From Sphaerisporangium rubeum (GTDB taxonomy: Bacteria > Actinomycetota > Actinomycetes > Streptosporangiales > Streptosporangiaceae), in the NCBI RefSeq assembly GCF_014207705.1, contig NZ_JACHIU010000001.1, positions 4,084,501 through 4,148,500 on the forward strand: a stretch of 64,000 nucleotides of DNA, in the 5' to 3' direction. Shown here piece by piece: positions 27,120 through 36,205 of the stretch (position 1 is the first letter of the stretch; the number at the start of each line of letters is the position of its first letter). A program made the translations under genes and the position numbers. The notes beneath the pieces are model-generated. The model had not been told where the DNA came from, did not search any database, and saw only the letters and a list, made by a program, of their open reading frames with translations.

Positions 27120-28412
27120 ATGAAAGATCGCCTCAAGGGAGCTGCGGACGAACTGCGGCGGGAGTGGGAGAGCGACCCGCGTTGGGCGGACGTCGAACGG
27201 ACCTATACGGCCGAAGACGTCGTCCGCCTGCGGGGCTCGGTCCAGGAGGAACACACCCTCGCACGCCTCGGCGCCGAGCGGCTGTGGTCGCTGCTGCGGA
27301 CCGAGGACTATGTGCACGCGCTCGGCGCGCTCACCGGGAACCAGGCCGTCCAGCAGGTCAAAGCCGGACTGAAAGCCATCTACCTGTCGGGGTGGCAGGT
27401 CGCCGCGGACGCCAACCTCGGCGGCCAGACCTACCCCGACCAGAGCCTCTACCCGGCCAACTCGGTGCCGGCCGTGGTGCGGCGCATCAACAACGCGCTG
27501 CTGCGGGCCGACCAGATCACCTGGTCGGAAGGCGACCGCGGGGCCCCGCACTGGCTCGCGCCGATCGTCGCCGACGCCGAAGCCGGGTTCGGCGGCGTGC
27601 TCAACGCCTTCGAGCTGATGAAAGGCATGATCGCCGCCGGTGCCGCCGGGGTGCACTGGGAGGACCAGCTCGCCTCGGAGAAGAAGTGCGGCCACCTCGG
27701 CGGCAAGGTGCTGATCCCCACCGGCCAGCACATCAAGACACTGAACGCGGCCCGCCTCGCCGCCGACGTGTGCGACGTACCCACGTTGATCATCGCGCGG
27801 ACCGACGCTCAGGCCGCGACCCTGCTGACCAGCGACGTCGACCCCCGTGACGCGGTGTTCACCACCGGCGACCGCACCGCGGAGGGCTTCTACCGGGTGC
27901 GCAACGGCGTGGACGCCTGCATCGCGCGCGGCCTCGCCTACGCGCCGTACTCCGACCTGCTGTGGATGGAGACCTCCACGCCGGACCTGGACGTGGCGCG
28001 CCGCTTCGCCGAGGCGGTCAAGGCGCAGTATCCCGACCAGATGCTGGCGTACAACTGCTCACCGTCGTTCAACTGGAAGAAGCACCTGGACGACTCCACG
28101 ATCGCCAAGTTCCAGCGCGAGCTCGGCCACATGGGGTACCGCTTCCAGTTCATCACCTTGGCCGGCTTCCACTCGCTGAACTACTCGATGTTCGACCTGG
28201 CCCGCGGGTACGCCGACGACGGCATGCCGGCCTACGTCCGGCTGCAGGAGGAGGAGTTCGCGGCCGAACGCCGCGGCTACACCGCCACCCGCCACCAGCG
28301 GGAGGTCGGCACCGGGTACTTCGACATGGTCAGCACGGCCGTGGCCCCCGACTCCTCGACCGTGGCACTGAAGGGCTCCACCGAGGCCGAGCAGTTCACC
28401 GCCGCTCACTGA
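27120..28412 (+). CDS. aceA: Isocitrate lyase
   Basis: A 430-residue isocitrate lyase. The signature [13 protein letters not shown] contains catalytic Cys C190, and [50 protein letters not shown] and [11 protein letters not shown] complete the active-site set. It cleaves isocitrate to glyoxylate and succinate, opening the glyoxylate shunt for growth on acetate or fatty acids. Length matches the short (type I) actinobacterial form. ATG 27120 has AAGGAG at 27109-27114; the in-frame GTG at 27060 lacks a binding site. Regulation by RamB and a CRP/GlxR-type factor is indicated by the sites upstream. Malate synthase is not in the window. Confidence 0.97.
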   Translation: MKDRLKGAADELRREWESDPRWADVERTYTAEDVVRLRGSVQEEHTLARLGAERLWSLLRTEDYVHALGALTGNQAVQQVKAGLKAIYLSGWQVAADANLGGQTYPDQSLYPANSVPAVVRRINNALLRADQITWSEGDRGAPHWLAPIVADAEAGFGGVLNAFELMKGMIAAGAAGVHWEDQLASEKKCGHLGGKVLIPTGQHIKTLNAARLAADVCDVPTLIIARTDAQAATLLTSDVDPRDAVFTTGDRTAEGFYRVRNGVDACIARGLAYAPYSDLLWMETSTPDLDVARRFAEAVKAQYPDQMLAYNCSPSFNWKKHLDDSTIAKFQRELGHMGYRFQFITLAGFHSLNYSMFDLARGYADDGMPAYVRLQEEEFAAERRGYTATRHQREVGTGYFDMVSTAVAPDSSTVALKGSTEAEQFTAAH

Positions 28413-28438
28413 CCCCTGACCAGGGGGCCACGGGTCGC

Positions 28439-28473
28439 GGCGTCCGGCCCTCACCGCGAGAGGGCCGGACGCC
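28439..28473. terminator. Bidirectional hairpin between aceA and the SpoIIE phosphatase
   Basis: GGCGTCCGGCCCTC (28439-28452) pairs perfectly with GAGGGCCGGACGCC (28460-28473) over a seven-base loop, between two convergent stops. No T run. Confidence 0.8.
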
Positions 28474-28490
28474 GTGCCAGGTGACGGCGG

Positions 28491-29621
28491 TCAGGCGGGA
28501 TGCCTGCGGATGAACAGCATGGCCGCGTCGTCCCCGAGCGGCCCGCCGACATGGGAGATCAGGTCGGAGCGCAGCTCGTCGAGCGCGGCCTGCGGGTCGG
28601 CGGCCGTGAGCAGCCCGGCGCGTTCCAGCAGCGGGTAGAACGAGCCCGAGCGGTCGCGGGCCTCGATCACGCCGTCGGTGTACAGCAGGATCTGGTCGCC
28701 GTCGGTGAACGGGAAGCGGTAGGGCTTCACCCCGCCGTCACCGAGCGCCACCAGGCCGAGCGGGGGACACTCGATCTCGGGCTCGGCCTCGACGACGTCG
28801 CCGTCCCGGCGGATGATCAACGGCGCGGGGTGGCCGAAGTTGAGCAGCGAGATCTCGTCCTCGTGGACCTCGCCGATGACGGCGGTGACGAACTTCTCAC
28901 CGCCGAGGTGCCGCATGAGGCTGTGCTCGACCCGCTCCCCCACGGCCGCGAGGTCCGGTTCGTCGTACGCGGCCTCCCGGAACGCGCCGAGCACCCAGGC
29001 CGCCGTCTCCACGGCCCCGAGCCCCTTGCCCTGGACGTCGCCGATGAGCAGGCGGACCCCGTGCATCGTGCTGACGACCTCGTACAGGTCGCCGCCGATC
29101 TGCGCCTCGGCCGCGGCGGAGGTGTAGGACAGCGCGATGCGCAGGTCGTCGGCCCGCCGCGGCACCGGACGCAGCAGGACCCGCTGCGCGGCCTCGGCGA
29201 CCAGCCGGACGTCCGCCAGCTCGCGCTCACGGCGGATGCGCAGATGGCTGGCCAGCGCGCTCGCGCCGGTGACCGCGACGAGGGTCGCGAGCACGAGGTT
29301 GTTCTGGGGGGTGAAGAGCACTTCGCTGTAGTAGGCCAGCGGCAGGCTGACCATCAGGGACAGGCCACCGACCGCGAACGTCCTGCGCACGCTGCCCGAG
29401 ACCGAGGCGAAGGTCGGCCCGAGGGTGAGCAGCGGGAGGAACCCGAGCCGCGGCCCGGCGAGCAGGTCGGTCACCGCGACCAGGCCGACGGCGATGAACG
29501 GCAGCGAACTCAGCACCGTCCGCGATCGGCCCTTCGAGTCACCCAGGCGCGTCTTCAGCACCGGTCCGCCGTTCCCGTTCCCACGTCTCCAACGTATCGG
29601 CACGTCCGGTCGGCGCGCCAT
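28491..29621 (-). CDS. Membrane-anchored SpoIIE-type PP2C phosphatase
   Basis: A 376-residue protein. Residues about 35-130 carry several hydrophobic segments (LPFIAVGLVAVTDLLAG, FLPLLTLGPTFASV, GGLSLMVSLPLAYYS, LVLATLVAVTGASALASHL) that anchor it. The C-terminal SpoIIE/PP2C domain has QIGGDLYEVV, LLIGDVQGKGLGAVETAAW, LLNFGHPAPLI, ILLYTDGVIEARDRSG and GDDAAMLFIR, with the metal-binding Asp residues in GGD, GD, TDG and DDA. Such phosphatases usually dephosphorylate an anti-sigma antagonist (RsbV-like) to free a sigma factor. No antagonist is adjacent, but an RsbW-like ATPase is at 40.6 kb. AGAGG precedes ATG 29621. Confidence 0.9.
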   Translation of the reverse strand: MARRPDVPIRWRRGNGNGGPVLKTRLGDSKGRSRTVLSSLPFIAVGLVAVTDLLAGPRLGFLPLLTLGPTFASVSGSVRRTFAVGGLSLMVSLPLAYYSEVLFTPQNNLVLATLVAVTGASALASHLRIRRERELADVRLVAEAAQRVLLRPVPRRADDLRIALSYTSAAAEAQIGGDLYEVVSTMHGVRLLIGDVQGKGLGAVETAAWVLGAFREAAYDEPDLAAVGERVEHSLMRHLGGEKFVTAVIGEVHEDEISLLNFGHPAPLIIRRDGDVVEAEPEIECPPLGLVALGDGGVKPYRFPFTDGDQILLYTDGVIEARDRSGSFYPLLERAGLLTAADPQAALDELRSDLISHVGGPLGDDAAMLFIRRHPA

Positions 29622-29701
29622 CGGAAGGCCTCTGATTCAGCGTGACCGCCGGATCCGGACACGCCGGGGACGATCATCGTGCCGCCCCCGCGCCTCCGGT
29701 C

Positions 29702-30787
29702 TCAGCCTACCCGCCACCGCTCGGCGTCCGGTTCCTTCAGCACAAGCCCGTTACCCGGAGCGTCCCGCACGGCCGCCACCCGGCCGTCCACCACCGGCCG
29801 GGTCCCGTCGAAGAGCATCGACTCGACGCGGACGTGATCGTGGAACCATTCCAGGTGCCGCAGGTTCGGCACGGCCGCGGCGACCGCGAGGTGCTGGTGG
29901 GGTGCGCAGTGGCCCGACACCTCAAGGCCGTGCGCGGCGGCGACCGCGGCGGCCCGCAGGAACTCGCTGACGCCGCCGCAGCGGGTCACGTCGATCTGCT
30001 GGCAGTCCACGAACGGCGCCATGCGCTCGAAGTACACCAGGTCGTAGCCGTACTCGCCGGCCGCGACGTCGGCGTCCACCGCGTCGCGGACGATCCCGAG
30101 GCCTTCGAGGTCGTCGGAGGACACCGGCTCCTCGAACCAGCGCACGTCCAGGCCGGCGGCCTCGCGCATGATCCGGACGGCCTGTTTGCGGGTGTAGGCG
30201 CCGTTGGCGTCCACGAACAGTTCCACGTCGTCGCCGACGGTGCGCCGCGCGGCGGCCATGCGGCGCAGGTCGCGGCCGGGCCGCCGTCCCCACGACTCCC
30301 CGATCTTGATCTTCACCCGGGGGATGCCCTGCTCGCCGGTCCAGTGCGCGAGCTGCCGGTGCTGGCGTTCCTCGTCGTAGGTGGTGAACCCCCCGCTGCC
30401 GTACACCGGGACGTCGTCGCGCACACGGCCGAGCAGCTGTGCCAGCGCCAGGCCGTGCCGGCGGGCCTTGAGGTCCCACAGCGCGCAGTCGGCGGCCGAC
30501 AGCGCGCACCCCGCGACGCCGGGACGGCCCGCGTTGCGCAGCCGCCGCGCCATCGCGGCCCAGGCACGCGGCACGTCGTCGGGGTCGAGGTCCGCCACGG
30601 CCGGCGCCAGCATGCCGGTCACGATCCCCGCCGCGGCGACCGGCGCGTACGTCCACCCGAGGCCGGTGATCCCGCTTGAGGAGGCGTGCGCGACGACGGC
30701 GGTGGTGCCGGTCCACGCGAAGGTCCCGTCGGCCTCGGGTGCGTCGGTGGGGACGTGGTAGGCACGCGCGGTCAGCTCGATCGCCAC
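29702..30787 (-). CDS. Mandelate racemase/muconate-lactonizing (enolase) superfamily enzyme
   Basis: A 361-residue enolase-superfamily protein. The capping domain is followed by the barrel with the KxK motif in RVKIKIGESWG, metal ligands in LFVDANGAY (Asp), WFEEPV (Glu) and VAAGEYGYD (Glu), and SGHCAPHQH, whose His can pair with the Asp in QIDVTRCGG as the second acid/base. This set is that of the mandelate racemase subgroup, which racemises or dehydrates sugar acids and other 2-hydroxy acids. The upstream FAD/Fe-S dehydrogenase acts on 2-hydroxy acids, so the pair may process one pathway. GTG 30787 has GGAGG five bases upstream; it starts 43 bases after the dehydrogenase stop. Confidence 0.88.
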   Translation of the reverse strand: MAIELTARAYHVPTDAPEADGTFAWTGTTAVVAHASSSGITGLGWTYAPVAAAGIVTGMLAPAVADLDPDDVPRAWAAMARRLRNAGRPGVAGCALSAADCALWDLKARRHGLALAQLLGRVRDDVPVYGSGGFTTYDEERQHRQLAHWTGEQGIPRVKIKIGESWGRRPGRDLRRMAAARRTVGDDVELFVDANGAYTRKQAVRIMREAAGLDVRWFEEPVSSDDLEGLGIVRDAVDADVAAGEYGYDLVYFERMAPFVDCQQIDVTRCGGVSEFLRAAAVAAAHGLEVSGHCAPHQHLAVAAAVPNLRHLEWFHDHVRVESMLFDGTRPVVDGRVAAVRDAPGNGLVLKEPDAERWRVG

Positions 30788-30830
30788 CGGCGCCTCCGCG
30801 AGACGGACCCCGCACGGCACGCGTGCACGG

Positions 30831-33800
30831 TCAGCCCGATCTCCGCCGGAGCGTCCGCCGCGCGAGCACGGCCAGCGCTGCCGCTGCCGTCCCCGCGGCG
30901 GCCGTGGCGGCCACCCGTGCCGCCGTGGACGGCGGGGCCGTACGGACCGCCAAGGATCGTTCCGGACACGCCTCCGGGCCTCGTTCGTGCCGCAGCCCGG
31001 CGCGCAGCACCTGAGCCAGGTGCACGGCCTCGCGTCCGCCGGCGTCGCTCTGCTCGATCTGGGTACGGCAGCTGAACCCGTCGGCGAGGACGAGGGCCGC
31101 GGGGGACGCCTGCCGGATCTCCGGCAGCAGCACCCGTTCCGCGCACGCCTCCGACACCTCGTAGTGTCCCTTCTCGAACCCGAAGTTCCCGGCGAGGCCG
31201 CAGCACCCGGAGTCGAGCACCCGCGCGTCCACCCCGGCGTCCCGGAGCACCGCCTGGTCGGCGTCGTAGCCGAGCACCGCGTGCTGGTGGCAGTGCACCT
31301 GCACCAGGGCCTCCCGGGACACCTGTGGCGGCGTCCAGCCGGGGGTGTGGTCGCGCAGCAGCTCGACCAGGGTCACGGTCAGGCCCGCCAGCCGCCGGAC
31401 GTCCTTGTCGCCGGGGAGCAGATCGGCGGCGTCGGAGCGGAACACGGCGGCGCAGCTCGGTTCCAGCACCACCACCCGCGTCCCGGCGCGTACGGCCGGG
31501 GCCAGCTCGGCGACGGCGTGGCGCAGCGCGCGCTTGGCAAGGCCGAGCTGACCGGTGGAGATCCAGGTGAGACCGCAGCAGACCGCGCCGTCAGGCACCC
31601 GCACCCGCCAGCCGGCCGACTCCATCACCTCGACCGCGGCGCGCGCCACGTCGGGATGGAAGTGGTCGGTGAAGGTGTCCGGCCACAGCACGACCTCCCC
31701 GCGTTCCCCGTCCCCGGCGGGCCGGTGGCCGGCGAACCAGTCCCGGAAGGTCCGCGGCGCGAACAGCGGCAGCTCACGCCGGTGGTCCACCCCGGCCGCC
31801 ACCTTGGCGAGGCGGCCGATCAGCGGCGCGTGGGACAGCGCGTTCACCAGGCGCGGCGCGTGAGCCGCGATGTCGGCCCACACCGGCAGCCACCCCATGG
31901 CGTAGTGACCGCGGGGCCGCAGCCGGCCGGCGTAGTGGTGGGAGAGGAACTCGGCCTTGTAGGTGGCCATGTCCACGTTGACGGGGCAGTCGGACTTGCA
32001 GCCCTTGCAGGCCAGGCACAGGTCCAGTGCCTCGTGCACGGCCTTCGACCGCCAGCCGTCGCCGACCGCGCCGGCGCGGGCCGTCCCGTCGAGCATCTCG
32101 AACAGCAGCCGTGCGCGGCCCCGAGTCGAGTGCTCCTCGGCGCGGGTCACCATGTAGGAGGGGCACATGACGCCGCCGTGCTCGCGGCGGCACTTCCCCA
32201 CCCCGACGCACCGCAGCACGGCACGGCCGAAGTCACCGTCGTCGTCCGGATAGGCGAAGTTCGTCGTCACGCCGCTGTGGTCGTAGTCCGGGCCGAGCCG
32301 CAGGAGCGTGTCGAGCGGGTAGGGATCGGTGACCTTGCCGGGGTTCATCAGGCCGTCCGGGTCGAAGATCGCCTTATACTCCCCGAAGGCGCGCACCAGG
32401 TCGTGGCCGAACATCCTCGGCAGCAGCTCGCCGCGCGCCTGGCCGTCGCCGTGCTCCCCCGACAGGGACCCGCCGTAGGACACCACCAGGTCGGCGGCGT
32501 CCTCCATGAACGACCGGAAACGTGCCACCCCGGCGGCGCTGGTCAGGTCGAACGGGACGCGGCAGTGCACACAGCCCTGGCCGAAATGACCGTACACCGA
32601 GGCCTGCTGGTAGCCGTACCGCTCGAACAGCCCGCGCAGGTCGCGCACATAGCCGCCGAGCCGGTCGGGACCGACCGCCGAGTCCTCCCAGCCGGGCCAG
32701 GTGTCGGCCATCCCCGGCACCCGCGCCGTCGCGCCGAGCCCCGACTCGCGGATCTGCCACATCTGTTCCTCGAGCCGTTCGTCGTCGAACAGCCCGACGC
32801 TCGGGTCGTCACGTGTCCTGCCGAGCGCGCGCAGCATCGCGTCGGCCGCGCGGTCGGCGTCCTGCTTGTCCTCCCCTCCCATCTGGACGAGCAGCCACGC
32901 GCCTCCCTCGGGGAGCCGTTCCACGGCCTCGGGGTTGAGGTGCTTCATCCGCTCGAACCCGATGAGCTTGTCGTCCACGCCTTCCAGCGCGATCGGCGCG
33001 TGCGGCAGGATCGAGGGGACGGCGTCCGCGGCGGCGGCGATGTCGGGGAACGCCACGTAGGCCATGGTGCGGGCCTTGACGATCGGCACCAGGGCCAATC
33101 GTGCGCGCAGCACGACGACCAGGGTGCCTTCGGAGCCGACCAGCGCGCGTGCCACGTGGAAGCCGCGTTCGGGGAGCAGGCTGTCGAGGTTGTATCCCGA
33201 CACGCGGCGCGGGATGGCGGGGTAGCGGGTGCGGATCTGGCCGAGGTGCGCGTCGCGCAACGCGGTGAGCCGCTGGTAGATCTCGGCCTGGCGTCCGCCG
33301 CGCCGCCGTATGTCGTCGTACCGCTCGGCGCTGGTCTCCCCCACCCACATGCGTGTGCCGTCGTGCAGCAGCAACTCCAGCTCCACGACGTTGTCCACGA
33401 CCTTGCCGGTGCGCTGCGCCGTGGCGCCGCACGAGTTGTTGCCGATCATGCCGCCGATCGTGCAGTGGTCGTGCGTCGCCGGCCGCGGGCCGAACTCCAG
33501 GCCGTACGGGGCGAGCCGCTCGTTGAGCGTGTCCAGCACGATGCCGGGCTCCACCAGGCAGGTCCTCGCCTCGGGGTCCACCTCCAGCAGCCGGTGGCAG
33601 TACTTGGACCAGTCGAGCACGACGGCGGTGTTGGCGCACTCCCCCGCGAGGCTGGTGCCGCCGCCGCGGGACAGCAGCGGCGCGCCGTGCCGCCGGCAGG
33701 CCGCGACGGCCGCCACCGCCGCCTCGACGGTACGGGGACACACCACGCCGAGCGGGACCTGGCGGTAGTTGGAGGCGTCGGTGGAGTAGGCCCCCCGCAT

Positions 33801-33932
33801 CGTCGCGTCGAAACGGACCTCGCCGTCCACGGCCTCTTCCAGGTCCCGCCGAAGTGCCGCCACGTCGACGTACCGCACGGGCTCGGCCGCGTGACCGGAC
33901 GGCGCGGCGCGGCGGCGCGCGGTCGTGCTCAT
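30831..33932 (-). CDS. FAD-binding and Fe-S dehydrogenase (D-lactate/2-hydroxyacid type, fused GlcD-GlcF)
   Basis: A 1033-residue fusion. The N-half is a VAO-type flavoprotein: FAD-binding segment VCPRTVEAAVAAVAACRRHG, SRGGGTSLAGECAN and GGMIGNNSCGATAQRTGKVVDNVVELELLL, then an FAD-oxidase C domain with HFGQGCVHCRVPFDL and GSLSGEHGDGQARGELLPRMFG. The C-half is ferredoxin-like (CVGVGKCRREHGGVMCPSY; CLACKGCKSDCPVNV) followed by two CCG domains (CCGLTWIS; SGCCGLAGNFGFEKG). The last 35 residues (AATAAAGTAAAALAVLARR) could be a membrane anchor. It should oxidise D-lactate, glycolate or D-2-hydroxyglutarate and feed the quinone pool. Its ATG overlaps the stop of the PoxB-like gene, so translation is coupled. 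Confidence 0.9.
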   Translation of the reverse strand: MSTTARRRAAPSGHAAEPVRYVDVAALRRDLEEAVDGEVRFDATMRGAYSTDASNYRQVPLGVVCPRTVEAAVAAVAACRRHGAPLLSRGGGTSLAGECANTAVVLDWSKYCHRLLEVDPEARTCLVEPGIVLDTLNERLAPYGLEFGPRPATHDHCTIGGMIGNNSCGATAQRTGKVVDNVVELELLLHDGTRMWVGETSAERYDDIRRRGGRQAEIYQRLTALRDAHLGQIRTRYPAIPRRVSGYNLDSLLPERGFHVARALVGSEGTLVVVLRARLALVPIVKARTMAYVAFPDIAAAADAVPSILPHAPIALEGVDDKLIGFERMKHLNPEAVERLPEGGAWLLVQMGGEDKQDADRAADAMLRALGRTRDDPSVGLFDDERLEEQMWQIRESGLGATARVPGMADTWPGWEDSAVGPDRLGGYVRDLRGLFERYGYQQASVYGHFGQGCVHCRVPFDLTSAAGVARFRSFMEDAADLVVSYGGSLSGEHGDGQARGELLPRMFGHDLVRAFGEYKAIFDPDGLMNPGKVTDPYPLDTLLRLGPDYDHSGVTTNFAYPDDDGDFGRAVLRCVGVGKCRREHGGVMCPSYMVTRAEEHSTRGRARLLFEMLDGTARAGAVGDGWRSKAVHEALDLCLACKGCKSDCPVNVDMATYKAEFLSHHYAGRLRPRGHYAMGWLPVWADIAAHAPRLVNALSHAPLIGRLAKVAAGVDHRRELPLFAPRTFRDWFAGHRPAGDGERGEVVLWPDTFTDHFHPDVARAAVEVMESAGWRVRVPDGAVCCGLTWISTGQLGLAKRALRHAVAELAPAVRAGTRVVVLEPSCAAVFRSDAADLLPGDKDVRRLAGLTVTLVELLRDHTPGWTPPQVSREALVQVHCHQHAVLGYDADQAVLRDAGVDARVLDSGCCGLAGNFGFEKGHYEVSEACAERVLLPEIRQASPAALVLADGFSCRTQIEQSDAGGREAVHLAQVLRAGLRHERGPEACPERSLAVRTAPPSTAARVAATAAAGTAAAALAVLARRTLRRRSG

Positions 33933-35695
33933 GGCCGCAGCTCGTTGAACTTATCGCGCGCGACCGTGGACAGGATGCCGGCCTTGTGCGGCTGGCCGCG
34001 CAGGAAGGCCTCGGTGAACGCCTTGGCCTGCTCGTACTTCACCTTCCCCGGCATCGGCGGCTCGTTCGGGTTCACGTCGCAGTCCACCAGCGCGGGGCCG
34101 TCGTGCGCGAAGGCCTCACGCAGCGCGGCCGGCAGGTCCTTGGGGTCGGTCACCTTGGCGCCGAACGCGCCGCAGCCGCGGGCCCACACCGAGAAGTCCG
34201 CCTCCGGCTGCCGGTGCCGCACCGCGTACTCGGGGTAGCCGAGGATGATCTGCTCCCACAGGATCTGGCCGTACGAGTTGTTGTTGTTGATCACGATCTT
34301 GACCGGCAGGTCGTGCCGCACGGCGGTGAGGAACTCGGCCATCAGCATCGCGAACCCGCCGTCCCCCACGAACGCGACGACCTGCCTGCCGGGGAACGCG
34401 TGCTGCATCGCGATCGCGTACGGCAGACCCGGCGCCATGGTGGCGAGGTTCCCCGACAGGTAGAACTCCCGGCCGCCGCGTATCGTCCAGTGCCGCGCGG
34501 CCCAGGTGGCGATGGTCCCGGAGTCGCAGGTCAAGATGGCGTCGTCGGACGCCGCCTCGTCCACGCACGCCATGAGGTACTGCGGCGCGATCGGGTCGCG
34601 CGACGCGTCCTGCAGCGACGTCATGTCGTCCCGCCAGGAGTCCATCGCGCGCTGGTACTTGGCGAGGAACGACCGGTCGGCCGCGGGTTCCAGCAGCGGC
34701 AGCAGTTCCTGGAGCGCGGCCTTGGCGTCGGCGGCGACCGGCGCCTCGGTGGGCCTGCGCATGCCGATGAGGCTCGGGTCGGCGTCGATCTGCACCACGC
34801 GCGCCTGGCCGTCCGGCGGCAGGTACTTGCCGTACGGGAACGACGTGCCGACCATCAGCAGCGTGTCGCACTCCTCCATCAGCTCCTCGCTCGGCCGGGT
34901 GCCGAGCAGGCCGAGCCCGCCGGTGGTGAGAGGATGGTCGTCCGGCACGACGTGCTTGCCGGGAAGGGTCTTCACGATCGGCGCGGCCAGCCGGTCCGCG
35001 ACGGCCAGCACCTCGTGCCGCGCGCCTCTGGCCCCCGCGCCGACGAGCATCGCGACCTTCCGGCCGGCCCGCAGCACCTCGGCGGCCCGTTCCAGGTCCC
35101 GCGGCGCGGGCCGCAGCGGCGGCCGCGACCACGTCGGCAGGCTGCTCGGCGCGCTTCCCGGGCCGACATGCCGGTAGGGGTCCTCGTCCATGGCCGCGAC
35201 CTGGATGTCGTTGGGGAACGTCAGGTGCGCCACGGCCCGCTGCGACAACGCGGTGCGGATCGCGAGGTCCACCACACCGGGGACCTGCTGCGGATTGGTG
35301 ATCATCAGGTTGTACGCCGCGACGTCCTGGTACAGCCGGTCGACGTGCACCTCCTGCTGGTAGTACGTGCCGAGGACCGACGTCTCCTGCATCCCTGTGA
35401 TCGCCAGCACCGGCACGTGGTCGAGCTTGGCGTCGTACAACCCGTTCAGGAGATGGATGGCCCCGGGCCCCGACGTCGCGGCGCACACCCCGAGTTTCCC
35501 GGTCGCCTTGGCGTACCCGGCCGCCATGAACGCCGCCGCCTCCTCGTGGTGCACCAGCACGAACCTGAGGTTCTCCCGTTCGCGCCTGAACCCCTCCATC
35601 AGCCCGTTGATCCCGTCCCCCGGCAACCCGAAGATCGTGTCGACCCCCCACTCGACGAGCCGCCTCGCGAGACCCTCTCCGACGATTTCCTTCAT
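33929..35695 (-). CDS. Thiamine pyrophosphate enzyme, PoxB-like pyruvate oxidase/dehydrogenase
   Basis: A 588-residue ThDP-dependent enzyme. The N-terminal Pyr domain has the activating Glu in VLVHHEEAAAFMAAGYAKATG, the middle domain binds a nucleotide (VGAGARGARHEVL), and the C-terminal PP domain shows GDGGFAMLMAEFLTAV...VINNNNSYG, the full GDG-N(26)-NN ThDP motif. It resembles actinobacterial pyruvate dehydrogenase (quinone)/PoxB proteins, giving acetate and CO2 from pyruvate, but acetolactate-synthase-like relatives share these motifs. ATG 35695 has GGAGG; a long Arg-rich upstream extension is not protein-like. It is the first gene of an operon with the FAD/Fe-S dehydrogenase, giving two routes from pyruvate/lactate into the quinone pool. 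Confidence 0.88.
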   Translation of the reverse strand: MKEIVGEGLARRLVEWGVDTIFGLPGDGINGLMEGFRRERENLRFVLVHHEEAAAFMAAGYAKATGKLGVCAATSGPGAIHLLNGLYDAKLDHVPVLAITGMQETSVLGTYYQQEVHVDRLYQDVAAYNLMITNPQQVPGVVDLAIRTALSQRAVAHLTFPNDIQVAAMDEDPYRHVGPGSAPSSLPTWSRPPLRPAPRDLERAAEVLRAGRKVAMLVGAGARGARHEVLAVADRLAAPIVKTLPGKHVVPDDHPLTTGGLGLLGTRPSEELMEECDTLLMVGTSFPYGKYLPPDGQARVVQIDADPSLIGMRRPTEAPVAADAKAALQELLPLLEPAADRSFLAKYQRAMDSWRDDMTSLQDASRDPIAPQYLMACVDEAASDDAILTCDSGTIATWAARHWTIRGGREFYLSGNLATMAPGLPYAIAMQHAFPGRQVVAFVGDGGFAMLMAEFLTAVRHDLPVKIVINNNNSYGQILWEQIILGYPEYAVRHRQPEADFSVWARGCGAFGAKVTDPKDLPAALREAFAHDGPALVDCDVNPNEPPMPGKVKYEQAKAFTEAFLRGQPHKAGILSTVARDKFNELRP

Positions 35696-36205
35696 GTGCC
35701 GCCTCCGTGTGGGGATGCCGATCGCGGGACGCCACCGGACCGCCTCTCGTACGCGCCGGGAGGAGGACACGACTGGCGCCTTCGGAGTCGGACGGCGGGA
35801 GTTCCTTCGCCGCGCAAGAGACGAGCCCGCGCTCATGCGCTGTCTCCGGCGGCGATTCACGCACCGGACGCGCGTGGTGCCGGCTCACGGCGCCGGAGCC
35901 CGCGACGAGATCGCGTCGAGGCCTGTGCCGCGGCGCGGTGAGGCCACGCCGGTTCCTGTGCAGGTGAGTGGTCGTGCACCGGGTCGCAGGTGGCCGCCTG
36001 TGTCCCGGGGAACGTGACACCGTCCGTCATGTTGTCCGGCCGGGCCCGGCCGCTTCTCCTGGCCGTGCCCCGAGTCCGTCCACGCAAACAACGATCACGG
36101 CCCGGTCCTGGATCACGGCACACGCGACGGCGGCGTGTCCCCCGCTCGACGGCGGTTTCCCCGGCGGCACGGCCGGTTCTTTCCCGTCGGCCTAGCATGC
36201 GAGGC
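35696..36205. other. 510-base intergenic region between divergent poxB-like and amidohydrolase genes
   Basis: No convincing gene is seen: the open frames here are Arg/Pro-rich shadows of GC-rich DNA without ribosome binding sites. It should contain the promoter of the PoxB-like operon on the minus strand and ends with the amidohydrolase -10 box at 36193-36198. Confidence 0.5.
36193..36198 (+). promoter_or_regulatory. -10 box TAGCAT, leaderless amidohydrolase transcript
   Basis: TAGCAT is followed by seven bases and the ATG at 36206, without a usable ribosome binding site. The ATG inside the box (36197) is an alternative start but would lie within the promoter. Confidence 0.5.

Noticed and set aside
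30987-34238. A very long open frame on the plus strand (over 1000 codons) antisense to the FAD/Fe-S dehydrogenase and PoxB-like genes
   Set aside because: It mirrors the third-position GC pattern of the real minus-strand genes, has Arg/Gly/His-rich low-complexity sequence and no family motifs or binding site.
35696-36205. Small coding genes in the 510-base gap
   Set aside because: Open frames there are Arg/Pro-rich, lack ribosome binding sites and show no recognisable domain.
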